Shown here piece by piece: positions 33,799-41,488 of a stretch of DNA of 64,000 nt. The translations under genes were made by a program, and so were the position numbers. This stretch comes from Chloroflexota bacterium (GTDB lineage: Bacteria; Chloroflexota; Anaerolineae; Aggregatilineales; Phototrophicaceae): assembly GCA_026707745.1 (NCBI GenBank), contig JAPOWG010000036.1, positions 1 through 64,000 on the forward strand, read 5' to 3'. The notes beneath the pieces were generated by a model. The model searched no databases and was not told the DNA's origin. It worked only from the letters and a program-made list of their open reading frames with translations. How positions within the stretch are numbered: position 1 is the stretch's first letter; the number at the start of each line of letters is the position of its first letter.

Positions 33799-34935
33799 TT
33801 GACCGCCATCAAACTGCGCATTCAAAATCGCCACAGAGAGCATATGGGCATTATCGCCTCGCTCGACGACTTTGAATGGAGCGCGGGTGACACGGTCGAC
33901 GCCGTGTCATTGCTGGGCGATCCTGACATCACGCTCTATTGTCTCGACCAGGCCAACAAGCGCGCGATCTTCACCGCCCTGCCCGCTGACACTGATCTCT
34001 CGCGCGCGCCTTTCATGTACCAGGCCCAATTCGACAAGGCCGAATTTTTGGTGGCGCTGCCCTACGCCGACTTCCTGGGGCTTGCCGAAGCTATTCCCTT
34101 CGATGACCGAGCGCTGCTTTGCCTGCACAATATCGGTCGCTGCGGTTCAACCGTTTTGGCCCGCGCGCTTAACGAAATCGACGACGTGATTACTCTATCG
34201 GAGCCGGACGCGCTGACCAATTTCGTAAAATTGCGCGGCCTCCCGCCGAAAGAACGGGGCGACTTGCTGCGCGCAAGCGCGCGCTGGCTCTGCCGCCCGG
34301 CGATCGTCGGGGATCATCGGCGCATTGTGATCAAGTTTCGCAACCAGGCGACCGCCGTCATGGGGCTTTACGTCGAGGCTCTGCCGAAGGCCTTGCACCT
34401 GTTTATGGTTCGCAACGTCCTCGATTGGCTGGCATCCTTCCATCGCCTGCACGTCAAGCGCGCCGCGCTACCCAAGCGATACCCGCGCGAGCAAGTGATC
34501 GATCAGCAAGCGAGTTACTACGGCTGTCCGCGCGCCGAAATCGAGCGACTGGCGCACCCGTCGATCGAGAGCTACCGCGTGCTGGAAGGACGCGCCATCG
34601 GCTGGCTCTTCATGCTGGAGCAATACCTGGAACTGGTTGATAGTGGCGCGGCGGTCGCTGCCTTGCGTTACGAAGACCTGCAGTCAGATCGTGACGAGTT
34701 GCTTCTGGCTTTGTTGAAGATGATGGGATTGCCCGATACTGGTTTGAATACCGCCCGGCGCGCCTTCAAGTCCGACGCCCAAGCCGGGACCAAACTCGCG
34801 CGCGATGGCGGGCGGGGAAACACCCTGGCATTGCCCGACGACCAGCGTGCCACTGTGCGGAGGTTGCTGGCGAAACAGCCGCTGCTCAATTCAGCGGATG
34901 TGCTCTTGCCGAACAGCATCAGTGTTGAGGTTTAG
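33799..34935 (+). CDS. Sulfotransferase-family protein
   Basis: 378 residues. The PAPS 5'-phosphosulfate loop is seen in LLCLHNIGRCGSTVLARALNEIDDV (about 112-130) and the 3'-phosphate loop in LHLFMVRNVLDWLASFHRL, followed by VAALRYEDLQSDRDELLLALLKMMGLPD; this order is typical of P-loop sulfotransferases. An N-terminal region of about 100 residues is unique. The start at a TTG (33799) behind GGGAG is likely; ATG 33844 is an alternative. It may sulfate a surface glycan or small molecule; the acceptor is unknown. The gap 34936-35114 shows nothing. Confidence 0.75.
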   Translation: MTAIKLRIQNRHREHMGIIASLDDFEWSAGDTVDAVSLLGDPDITLYCLDQANKRAIFTALPADTDLSRAPFMYQAQFDKAEFLVALPYADFLGLAEAIPFDDRALLCLHNIGRCGSTVLARALNEIDDVITLSEPDALTNFVKLRGLPPKERGDLLRASARWLCRPAIVGDHRRIVIKFRNQATAVMGLYVEALPKALHLFMVRNVLDWLASFHRLHVKRAALPKRYPREQVIDQQASYYGCPRAEIERLAHPSIESYRVLEGRAIGWLFMLEQYLELVDSGAAVAALRYEDLQSDRDELLLALLKMMGLPDTGLNTARRAFKSDAQAGTKLARDGGRGNTLALPDDQRATVRRLLAKQPLLNSADVLLPNSISVEV

Positions 34936-35114
34936 TCGCGCCAAATGTCGAAAGCGTCCCAATCTACGTCGGAACTAAATCGCTGTCCATGGGTGCTCAA
35001 GAAGTTGCGCTCGCGAATGCGTCGCTTCTCATCGACAGCCCGCAACTGACGAGCGGCGCTACGGACACGTCAATTCAATAATCTCTGTGTGCTCTGTGCC
35101 TCTGTGGCCAAATC

Positions 35115-36239
35115 CTACGGCACCGCTCGCTGATTCAACATCTCGTTGATCACCAGCACCAGACGCCGCAACTCTTCTTCCAGATCCGGGCTGATCCCGT
35201 CCTGAATCAAGGCCTCGCGAAAGAGATCGCGCGCCTCGCGCACGTGCTCGTGGCCCTCCCGCAGCCGCTGCAAACCTTCGCGCATCTGCTCCCGCGCCTG
35301 GCGGCTGGGGTCGCTGGCATAATAATCGGGGAAGTCCCAGCCATGCTGCGCCGCCACGCGCTGCAATCCGTTGATGAATTCCCGAATCGACTCCAACTCT
35401 TGCGCCGCGCCGCGCTGCAACAGATCCGTGATGCCCTCGCTCAAGCTCGGCTCCATGCTGAAATCGAGACTGTCGATATCGCGATAGCGCGCTTCCACCG
35501 CGTCGCGACTGCTCGGCTGTGGCCGCAAGGAGGTCAACTGCGGAGACATGCCGGTGAAGAGCGTATACAAGACGCCCACGCACATATTGTGCAAGTCCTT
35601 GCGGTACTGCCCGCGCTCGTCCGGTTTATCGCCGCTCAGCTGACGAGAGCTGTTGAAATCGATCACTTTCAGGTGCACGCCGTCCCAATAGACATGCTCC
35701 AGCTTGTGGTCGAGATAGACGATCTGCTGCGCATGCGCCAATGCCAACAGCTCGCTGAATTGCACCGCCAGGGACAAACCCTCTTCGGTCGGCAGACGCC
35801 AGCGACTGTTCGGACGGTTCGGTTTCATCAAGTAGAATAAACTGTGATTGCGCGGCAGATTCTCCAGCGACAGGTAGGGGCGCCAACCAGCCACCGCATA
35901 TTGCGCCATATCTTGCGCGAATCCGCGAATGTTGTTCTGGTAGGATATGATCTCGCCCGCTCGCGGGGCTTCCGCTCGATCGGAAATATACCCGCAGTCG
36001 TAGAGCTTGACCACATGCGGACTGTGCCACAAGCGGGCCAGAATCTGCGCCTCGTTGCCAAAGGCGCGGTATTCCCAGCGCGTATCGCCCTCCGCATCAA
36101 GATGTTCGGGACGCATTACTTTGAAAGCGATGATTTGACCGTTGCGACGGTCCAGGGCGTCCAGGACGCGCGCATAATGCCCAAGCGCAAATGTGTCGAT
36201 ATAATTGTCTATTCGATAAATGTCCTGGAGACGCGGCAT
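35115..36239 (-). CDS. Protein-kinase-fold protein with altered catalytic motifs
   Basis: About 374 residues from MPRLQDIYRIDNYID. Eukaryotic-type kinase features: a glycine-loop-like FALGHYARVLDA, the ATP lysine in IIAFKVMRPEH, a catalytic loop YLDHKLEHVYW in place of HRDLKxxN (Asp and Lys kept, His, Arg and Asn changed), and DFN in place of DFG. After the kinase lobe, the C-terminus (about residues 290-374) is helical and charged (ARQAREQMREGLQRLREGHEHVREARDLF), likely coiled coil. It could be an active atypical kinase or a pseudokinase. The frame is open to 36392, but the added 51 codons look non-coding. Not linked to a phosphatase. Confidence 0.75.
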   Translation of the reverse strand: MPRLQDIYRIDNYIDTFALGHYARVLDALDRRNGQIIAFKVMRPEHLDAEGDTRWEYRAFGNEAQILARLWHSPHVVKLYDCGYISDRAEAPRAGEIISYQNNIRGFAQDMAQYAVAGWRPYLSLENLPRNHSLFYLMKPNRPNSRWRLPTEEGLSLAVQFSELLALAHAQQIVYLDHKLEHVYWDGVHLKVIDFNSSRQLSGDKPDERGQYRKDLHNMCVGVLYTLFTGMSPQLTSLRPQPSSRDAVEARYRDIDSLDFSMEPSLSEGITDLLQRGAAQELESIREFINGLQRVAAQHGWDFPDYYASDPSRQAREQMREGLQRLREGHEHVREARDLFREALIQDGISPDLEEELRRLVLVINEMLNQRAVP

Positions 36240-36587
36240 CTTGGGTCCCGGCTCGTTGAAGCTCCTGGCATAAACTGCCAATGTACCAGCCTTTGCAGCA
36301 TTGATACAGGGTATTTTCAAGTCCGTCAGCTGTCGAGAAACCCGGTAGTGGTTACTTTTCGGTTGTATTACTTCGTAGCCAGTCCTCGACATAAGATCCT
36401 TACACCCAAAATACCAACAATTTGCTTGGGGCGACTGACCTCCTCCAGGGTGTCGGCGGTCAGGGTCGAAGCGCTGTGTCGAAGGGCAATGTCTACGCGC
36501 CTACGCGACCTATCACGTCGCCCGAAACATATCCCTCCGCGCTCTCAGTAATTCCAAGAAAATGATGCAACAAATTGCATGGTGAAC

Positions 36588-36657
36588 GTAGGGGCGAGCC
36601 TTGGCTCGCCCACCGCTCCGGCTAGGTTTTGCGGGCGACCAGATTGGTCGCCCCTAC
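36588..36657. repeat. Paired-palindrome repeat
   Basis: GTAGGGGCGAGCC...GGCTCGCCC and GGGCGACCA...TGGTCGCCCCTAC. The flank ATGCAACAAATTGCATGGTGAAC is a diverged form of the flank found at 12513-12540 and 19441-19466. Confidence 0.7.
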
Positions 36658-36711
36658 AGCCGACTATTATTTTCGAGTGCATTAGCATGACTTTGTTGGT
36701 CCTACTTCTGT

Positions 36712-36810
36712 GTCTCTTTTCCAATAAACCCCCTTGCTCATGCAAGGAGCGGGTTTGTTATTTTGTGTGAGCGCGGCAGACCTTCTCGCCGGTTACGCGC
36801 CGAGCGGCTG
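36712..36810 (-). repeat. Dispersed element D, copy 6 (inverted)
   Basis: On the minus strand it reads CAGCCGCTCGGCGCGTAACCG ... GCCGCGCTCACACAAAATAACAAACCC, the hairpin CCTTGC-ATGA-GCAAGG (36732-36747), then TTTATTGGAAAAGAG. It covers the first codons of the open frame that leads into the next gene, which supports a downstream start. Confidence 0.8.
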
Positions 36811-36888
36811 TGGTGAATCTGTAGTGGTCTTACAAAACTGGACACATAAACGGTGGGAAGACGCAGGGCTAACAAGAAGCGCCAGCTT

Positions 36889-36897
36889 TGCTACAAT
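36889..36897 (+). promoter_or_regulatory. Extended -10 promoter element
   Basis: TGCTACAAT; it overlaps an in-frame ATG at 36896, so that ATG cannot begin the message, and GTG 36929 becomes the likely start. A transcript would begin near 36904. Confidence 0.5.
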
Positions 36898-36928
36898 GGC
36901 GCAGGCAAAACTTTCTGGGGAAGCCCCC

Positions 36929-39505
36929 GTGAACCGACGTATTACACTGATCACGCTGCTGACATTGATGCTCTGCTCAATGGCCGGGGCGCAAAGCGAA
37001 GCTGAAACACCCGCGCATATCGTAGCGGCGGCGCGGCGCGCCCTGCCGCATCTCGCCGACGCGCAAGACTGGTCGCATACACTTGTGACCGACGTGAGAA
37101 CGACCGCCCTCGGCTGTCGTCCCATGAGAGGATTGCAACTGCCGCAGACCATCGAGGTCTACCGCCTGCGCTTGATCGACGACGATCAGCCGGTCCTGTT
37201 GCATGTCTCCGCCGACGGCTCGATGACGCAGCAATGCGCCAACGACGGAACCGGCGCGCGCGCGGGTCTCATCTATACCTCCATCTCAAGCGCCCGGGAC
37301 CGCGACGGCGATTCCCTGGCCGATAACCTGGACGCCTGTCCCAGTATCGCCGGCCTGCCCGACGCCGATCCGCCGGGCTGCCCGCGAGCCACCAGAGGCG
37401 ACAGCGACGGCGACGGCAGGGCCAATAGCGTCGATGCTTGCCCGCGGCAAGCCGGTTCGGCGGCGGCCGACGGCTGTTCATTGTTCCTGGACGAAGACGG
37501 CGACGGCGTGCCCGACAACGAAGACATCTGTCCGCGAGATTTCGGCGTCATTCGCAGCGACTTTGCCCTGGGCTGCCCGGCCGACGGCAGCGGCAATTCC
37601 ACCAAGCGCCGCGAAGCCGATGAAGAATGCGCCTTTCAAGGCGTCGGCGTTCCCTTGTACGACGGACCTAGCCTGGCGGGATCGATTATTGGAACAATTG
37701 GCGCGAGTGCTGACGAAAGCGCGCAGATTATCGGGCGCGACACGACGGGTTTCTGGTATCAAATCCAAGCCGGCTGGATCCCGGGGTCGGCCATAGAATT
37801 GCGCGGCGCCTGTTATAATTTGCCGCTGGTCAATATGGCGCCGGGCGCGGGTACCGGCTGCTATCTACGACCGCGAGAAACCACCGTCAATGTCCGACGC
37901 GCCCCGCGGGACAAACAGGTATCACAAATTTCGCCGCAAAACAGCCACGCCGTCTTAGGCCAGAATCTCGCTGGCGACTGGCTCTTCTTTCGACAGGGTT
38001 GGGTCAGCCTTTCCGTGCTGGAGTTGGTCGGCGACTGTAGTCGCCTGCCCGTCCTTGACCCAGCGGAGGTCAGCAGCGGCACGGTTCACTTCTGCCCGCC
38101 GCTTTATCAGGGCTTCCTGACACCGCGAATCGACATCGGCAAAGCGCGCGCCCGCGTCGCCTCGCGGACGCTCGCCAATCGCCTGCGCGCGGAACCAGCA
38201 CTCGGCGCCCAACAGATCGGCGAAATCCCGCCGCGCCAAGTCCTGGACGCGGTACTCGACGGACCGGCATGCGACGGCGCCTTCGTCTGGTGGCAGGTTG
38301 AAGTCAACGGGTTGATCGGCTGGACAGTCGAAAGCGACCTCAACGCCAACGCCTATTACCTGGAGCCGGTCGCCCCTCCGGCCAGTGAAAAGAGCGCGCC
38401 GGCGCGCGACGGGCCAAACCCGGCCGGCGGCCAGTCCCTGGAAGGCGCCCCAACTGGTGCGGCGATGATGATCAGCAGCGCCAACCTCAATCGCCTGGGC
38501 ACGACCCATGTCATAGCGGCGGACGAGCCGCTTCAAGTAGCATGGTCGCCCGGCAATCAATCGCTCGCGGTACTTCTCGCGGGCGGTAACCTGCAGTTCT
38601 ACCGTTATCCGGGCTTTGATCCCCTCCCGCCGGTCCAATACTCGCCCGATGGATTCGGGGCTACGACTCTTGCCTTTGGCGGTGTGACAGATGTGACAGG
38701 CGTGGCAATTGAAGACAAGCTGGCAATCGGGGGGCAGGACGGCCGCGTCTCCGTTCTCACGCTGGACGAAGACGCCTCAGTCTCGATGGCTTCGCAACTA
38801 TCACCGTCACTGCCGGGTTCCGTGAGGGCGCTGGACTGGTCCGCCGACGGGGGCCTTCTGGCAGCGGCTAGCGGCGGCGTGGACAGCAAACTGGCGGGTC
38901 CCGGCGGCGAGCTCATCCTCTGGAAGATCGATGACTTTGGGGCTGCCCCCAGCGCAGAGGCAACGCTCCGCTTTGCCTTTCCCTATCCCTTGACCGACAT
39001 CGCCTTCAGCGCAAACGGTCGCTGGCTGGCGCTCACCGGCGAGAACGTCGCCAGCCGGCGCGCCGCGCTTTGGATTTATGACGCCGCGGACGGCCGCCTG
39101 GTATTCTCGAAAGCCCTGATTGGCATGGCTGGGGCGGGATTGGTTCGGGCCGCTCCCGGCGCGGACCTGGCCGATTTCTTCTATAGCAATGGCGACAGCC
39201 TCTATCTTGTCGATATCGACGCCGGGCAAGATCTGCGCTTCTATCACCGCCCCGGCGCGATTATGCCGCAGCTCGATATCCGCCGGCGCGTCGTCGAAGG
39301 CGCCGAAATCCTGCTGGCAATTGCCAGCGGAGACGCCAATGGTCAAGCCCAGTTGCACCTTGTGAACGCCATGAACCGCGATTCGCCGACAGCCCGCCTG
39401 CCGATCGCGCTTGACGACCTGGCATTCAGTCCCGATGGACGCGCGATCGCCCTGGCGCAGCGAAGCCGCGACCGCGTCTTGATCCTCTCGGTCGCGCCCG
39501 AATAG
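36929..39505 (+). CDS. Secreted protein with thrombospondin type-3 repeats, SH3 domains and a WD40-like propeller
   Basis: About 858 residues from GTG 36929. The order is: signal peptide (ITLITLLTLMLCSMAGAQ); an N-terminal domain of about 100 residues; three calcium-binding type-3 repeats (RDGDSLADNLDACPSIAG, DSDGDGRANSVDACP, DEDGDGVPDNEDICP) at about 120-210; three bacterial SH3-like domains (about 230-460), each with a pair of cysteines; a linker; and a C-terminal propeller with WSPGNQSLAVL, WSADGGLLAAASGG and FSPDGRAIALAQ units. It likely acts outside the cell or at the envelope as a calcium-stabilised adhesive or scaffold. Another WD40 protein (2217) and other SH3 protein (11322) are in the window but not alike in layout. 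Confidence 0.85.
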   Translation: MNRRITLITLLTLMLCSMAGAQSEAETPAHIVAAARRALPHLADAQDWSHTLVTDVRTTALGCRPMRGLQLPQTIEVYRLRLIDDDQPVLLHVSADGSMTQQCANDGTGARAGLIYTSISSARDRDGDSLADNLDACPSIAGLPDADPPGCPRATRGDSDGDGRANSVDACPRQAGSAAADGCSLFLDEDGDGVPDNEDICPRDFGVIRSDFALGCPADGSGNSTKRREADEECAFQGVGVPLYDGPSLAGSIIGTIGASADESAQIIGRDTTGFWYQIQAGWIPGSAIELRGACYNLPLVNMAPGAGTGCYLRPRETTVNVRRAPRDKQVSQISPQNSHAVLGQNLAGDWLFFRQGWVSLSVLELVGDCSRLPVLDPAEVSSGTVHFCPPLYQGFLTPRIDIGKARARVASRTLANRLRAEPALGAQQIGEIPPRQVLDAVLDGPACDGAFVWWQVEVNGLIGWTVESDLNANAYYLEPVAPPASEKSAPARDGPNPAGGQSLEGAPTGAAMMISSANLNRLGTTHVIAADEPLQVAWSPGNQSLAVLLAGGNLQFYRYPGFDPLPPVQYSPDGFGATTLAFGGVTDVTGVAIEDKLAIGGQDGRVSVLTLDEDASVSMASQLSPSLPGSVRALDWSADGGLLAAASGGVDSKLAGPGGELILWKIDDFGAAPSAEATLRFAFPYPLTDIAFSANGRWLALTGENVASRRAALWIYDAADGRLVFSKALIGMAGAGLVRAAPGADLADFFYSNGDSLYLVDIDAGQDLRFYHRPGAIMPQLDIRRRVVEGAEILLAIASGDANGQAQLHLVNAMNRDSPTARLPIALDDLAFSPDGRAIALAQRSRDRVLILSVAPE

Positions 39506-39595
39506 CTATGTGGCCCCGGCGGCTTTTGCTGACAGGATTCTCGACTTGTGATAAGATGACGGTCGATTTCAACCAGCGACCGGGAAACTTGCACG

Positions 39596-40432
39596 ATGCC
39601 AAAAACGCTCACCGTTTACCCGATTCAAGCGCCGGTACGTGATGGACCCTTTGATCTGATCGAGACGATACTTGACGGCCTGGCGGGCGCCGAACTGCAA
39701 TTGCAAGACGCCGATGTGCTGGCCGTTTCCAGCAAATACGCGGCCATCGCTGCCGGGCGCATCTACAAGCTGGACGACATCGTAGCCGGCCCGCGCGCAC
39801 GTCAACTGGCCGAGCGATACAATATGTCCGCGGCCGTCGCCCAATTGGTGCTGGACGAAGCCGACCATGTCTTCGGCGGCATCGGACAGGGATTCCTCCT
39901 GACCGCCAGGGGCGGCATCATATCGCCAAATGCCGGTCTGGATCGTTCCAATATCCCCAGTGGGCAAGTCGTGCTCTTGCCCGAAGACCCCTTTAAGAGC
40001 GCCGAGGCCATCTTCGAGGCGCTGCGGCAGCGTCTCGGTCGGCACATCGGCGTCATTTTGACGGATAGCTGGCTGCTCCCGGGTCGCTACGGCACCGGCG
40101 GCATCGCGCTCGGCGCCGCCGGCTTCAGGCCCATCAAAGACGAACGCGGCAAGGACGATCTCTTTGGCAATCCGATGGCGGTGACGCAGGTCGGCGTCGC
40201 CGATTCGCTGGCGGCTTGCGCCCAGGTTGTCATGGGCGAGCGCGATCAAGCCAGGCCCTTCGCCTTGCTGCGCGGCGCGGACATCGAGTTGACCCGCGAC
40301 CGCTATTCCGCGGCCGATATCTCCATCCCCTGGCAGCAGTGCATCTATGTGGAATCCTTGACCCTGGGATTGCTGCCGGACGGCGCTCCACAGTGCCGCG
40401 CCGGGGAAATTGACGGCGACTCGGAGGCGTGA
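39596..40432 (+). CDS. CofE-like coenzyme F420:L-glutamate ligase family protein
   Basis: 278 residues starting LTVYPIQAPVRDGPFDLIETILDGL, with DVLAVSSKYAAIAAGRI, LVLDEADHV, FLLTARGGIISPNAGLDRSNIPSGQVVLLPEDP and GVILTDSWLLPGRYGTGGIALGAAGFRPI. This is the CofE fold and motif order. CofE normally adds glutamates to F420-0 using GTP. The catalytic segment differs from classic ITDTxGRPWRxGxxxxAIG, so the substrate may differ too. No other F420 gene (fbiA, cofC, cofH) is in the window. Confidence 0.78.
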   Translation: MPKTLTVYPIQAPVRDGPFDLIETILDGLAGAELQLQDADVLAVSSKYAAIAAGRIYKLDDIVAGPRARQLAERYNMSAAVAQLVLDEADHVFGGIGQGFLLTARGGIISPNAGLDRSNIPSGQVVLLPEDPFKSAEAIFEALRQRLGRHIGVILTDSWLLPGRYGTGGIALGAAGFRPIKDERGKDDLFGNPMAVTQVGVADSLAACAQVVMGERDQARPFALLRGADIELTRDRYSAADISIPWQQCIYVESLTLGLLPDGAPQCRAGEIDGDSEA

Positions 40433-40539
40433 ACGCAGCATGCCAGGCGCCAACGAGACATCCCTGCATAAGTGGATTTGAATGCCCAAACTTTAGCGGA
40501 TTTGCAGCGCGAAACGGCGGGGGCGCATTTGACATCCGG

Positions 40540-40556
40540 TTAACCTTGACCTAAAC
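40540..40556. promoter_or_regulatory. PhoP-box-like direct repeat
   Basis: TTAACC-TTGAC-CTAAAC on the 11-bp period, followed by TATAGA at 40564. No gene starts close by, so any transcript would be unannotated. Confidence 0.3.
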
Positions 40557-40630
40557 TTGGATGTATAGAAATGATCGGCGCGCAGGGGAGGAAACCCGTC
40601 TTCGCATGATATGTGAAGGTCTGGCAATCA

Positions 40631-40730
40631 CAGCCGCTCGGCGACAGCGAAAAGGTCCGCCGCGCTCACACAGAATAGCAAGCCTTCTCCTTGCACGAGC
40701 AAGGTGGTTTCTCAAAAAAGAGGCGCAAGG
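40631..40730 (+). repeat. Dispersed element D, copy 2
   Basis: 100 bp from CAGCCGCTCGGCGACAG through CCGCGCTCACACAGAATAGCAAGCC, hairpin CCTTGC-ACGA-GCAAGG at 40689-40704, to CTCAAAAAAGAGGCGCAAGG. Confidence 0.8.
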
Positions 40731-40768
40731 CTGTCCTTAACGGATTAGGATAATGCTTGTCGTTTCAA

Positions 40769-40843
40769 TTGACAATTTATCGTTGCAAAGCATACAAAAC
40801 GAACGCGGCGCAGAGCGAATAGGTTGCGCCGCGTTTTCTTTTT
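40769..40843 (+). promoter_or_regulatory. Promoter plus strong 5' hairpin upstream of the SWIM gene
   Basis: TTGACA (40769-40774), 16-18 bp, then CATACAAA as -10. The expected transcript starts at the 5' arm of a perfect 11-bp stem AACGCGGCGCA/TGCGCCGCGTT (40802-40835) followed by TTTTCTTTTT. As drawn it is both terminator-like and at the very 5' end, so it may be a stabiliser, an attenuator for a transcript from further up, or a tiny RNA. A similar promoter is at 63292. Confidence 0.5.
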
Positions 40844-40879
40844 AATACGTCAGGTCATCTCTAAGTAGAAGGGAACACG

Positions 40880-41377
40880 ATGGACGCCAGCATGATCAAC
40901 AAGATTCAGAAAGCCAGCGAATACGCCAGCCAGCCCGAACGCGCCACTTTCAATAGTTTGACGGTGGCCTTCCATGGCGAAAATAACGCCTACGTCGTCA
41001 GCCTCGAAGGCGACCGCTGGTCTTGCACCTGCCCGGGTTTCCAGAAATACGCCATTTGCCCGCATATCATGGCGCTGGAGAACCTGTTCAAACCCCTGCT
41101 CAAACGACGCCCGGTTCCCTATTCACCGGGCCAGAATATCGTCAGCGATGTCAAGAAAGCCAAGCGCTATTCGGACCAGCGCGACCGCATCCGCATCGTC
41201 TCCTTTGATTGTACCTTCGAGGGCTACAACAAGAACCATCACATCACCTACAACGAGGGCAAATGGACCAGTACGGCCTCGTTTTTCGCGCAACGCGGCG
41301 TCTGCAGCCATACCATGGCGCTGGAAAAGATCCTCAAGGGCTTCGTGGAACCGGTCCGCGTCCAAACGCTTGTCTAG
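40880..41377 (+). CDS. Tandem SWIM-type zinc-finger protein, second finger degenerate
   Basis: 165 residues formed by two halves of the same plan. The first (about 20-70) has a complete SWIM finger C49-x-C51-x8-C60-x-H62 in WSCTCPGFQKYAICPHIMAL. The second (about 104-152) aligns residue by residue in WTSTASFFAQRGVCSHTMAL, but its first two ligands are Ser131 and Ala133, with only Cys142 and His144 kept. SWIM domains bind DNA or protein. No partner domain (SNF2, MuDR, SWS1) is present, so it is a stand-alone adaptor. AAGGGAACACG precedes the ATG; terminator at 41394. Confidence 0.85.
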   Translation: MDASMINKIQKASEYASQPERATFNSLTVAFHGENNAYVVSLEGDRWSCTCPGFQKYAICPHIMALENLFKPLLKRRPVPYSPGQNIVSDVKKAKRYSDQRDRIRIVSFDCTFEGYNKNHHITYNEGKWTSTASFFAQRGVCSHTMALEKILKGFVEPVRVQTLV

Positions 41378-41393
41378 CGTAACCGAACGTCAG

Positions 41394-41415
41394 CGGGGCT
41401 GCGCGTGCAGCCCCG
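41394..41415 (+). terminator. Hairpin terminator after the SWIM gene
   Basis: CGGGGCTGC-GCGT-GCAGCCCCG, a perfect 9-bp stem, 17 bp after the stop; only a short T-rich tail (TTCCTG). Confidence 0.65.
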
Positions 41416-41488
41416 TTCCTGCAATACCCGAGATCTAAGCAGCGACAATTGCGATTCCGCGTCGCCAGATCCGGCGGGCTGCGCGGTT

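Noticed and set aside
36734-36928. Upstream extension of the TSP3/SH3/WD40 protein to 36734
   Set aside because: These codons overlap D element copy 6 and a -10 element, and the signal peptide starts only at 36929.
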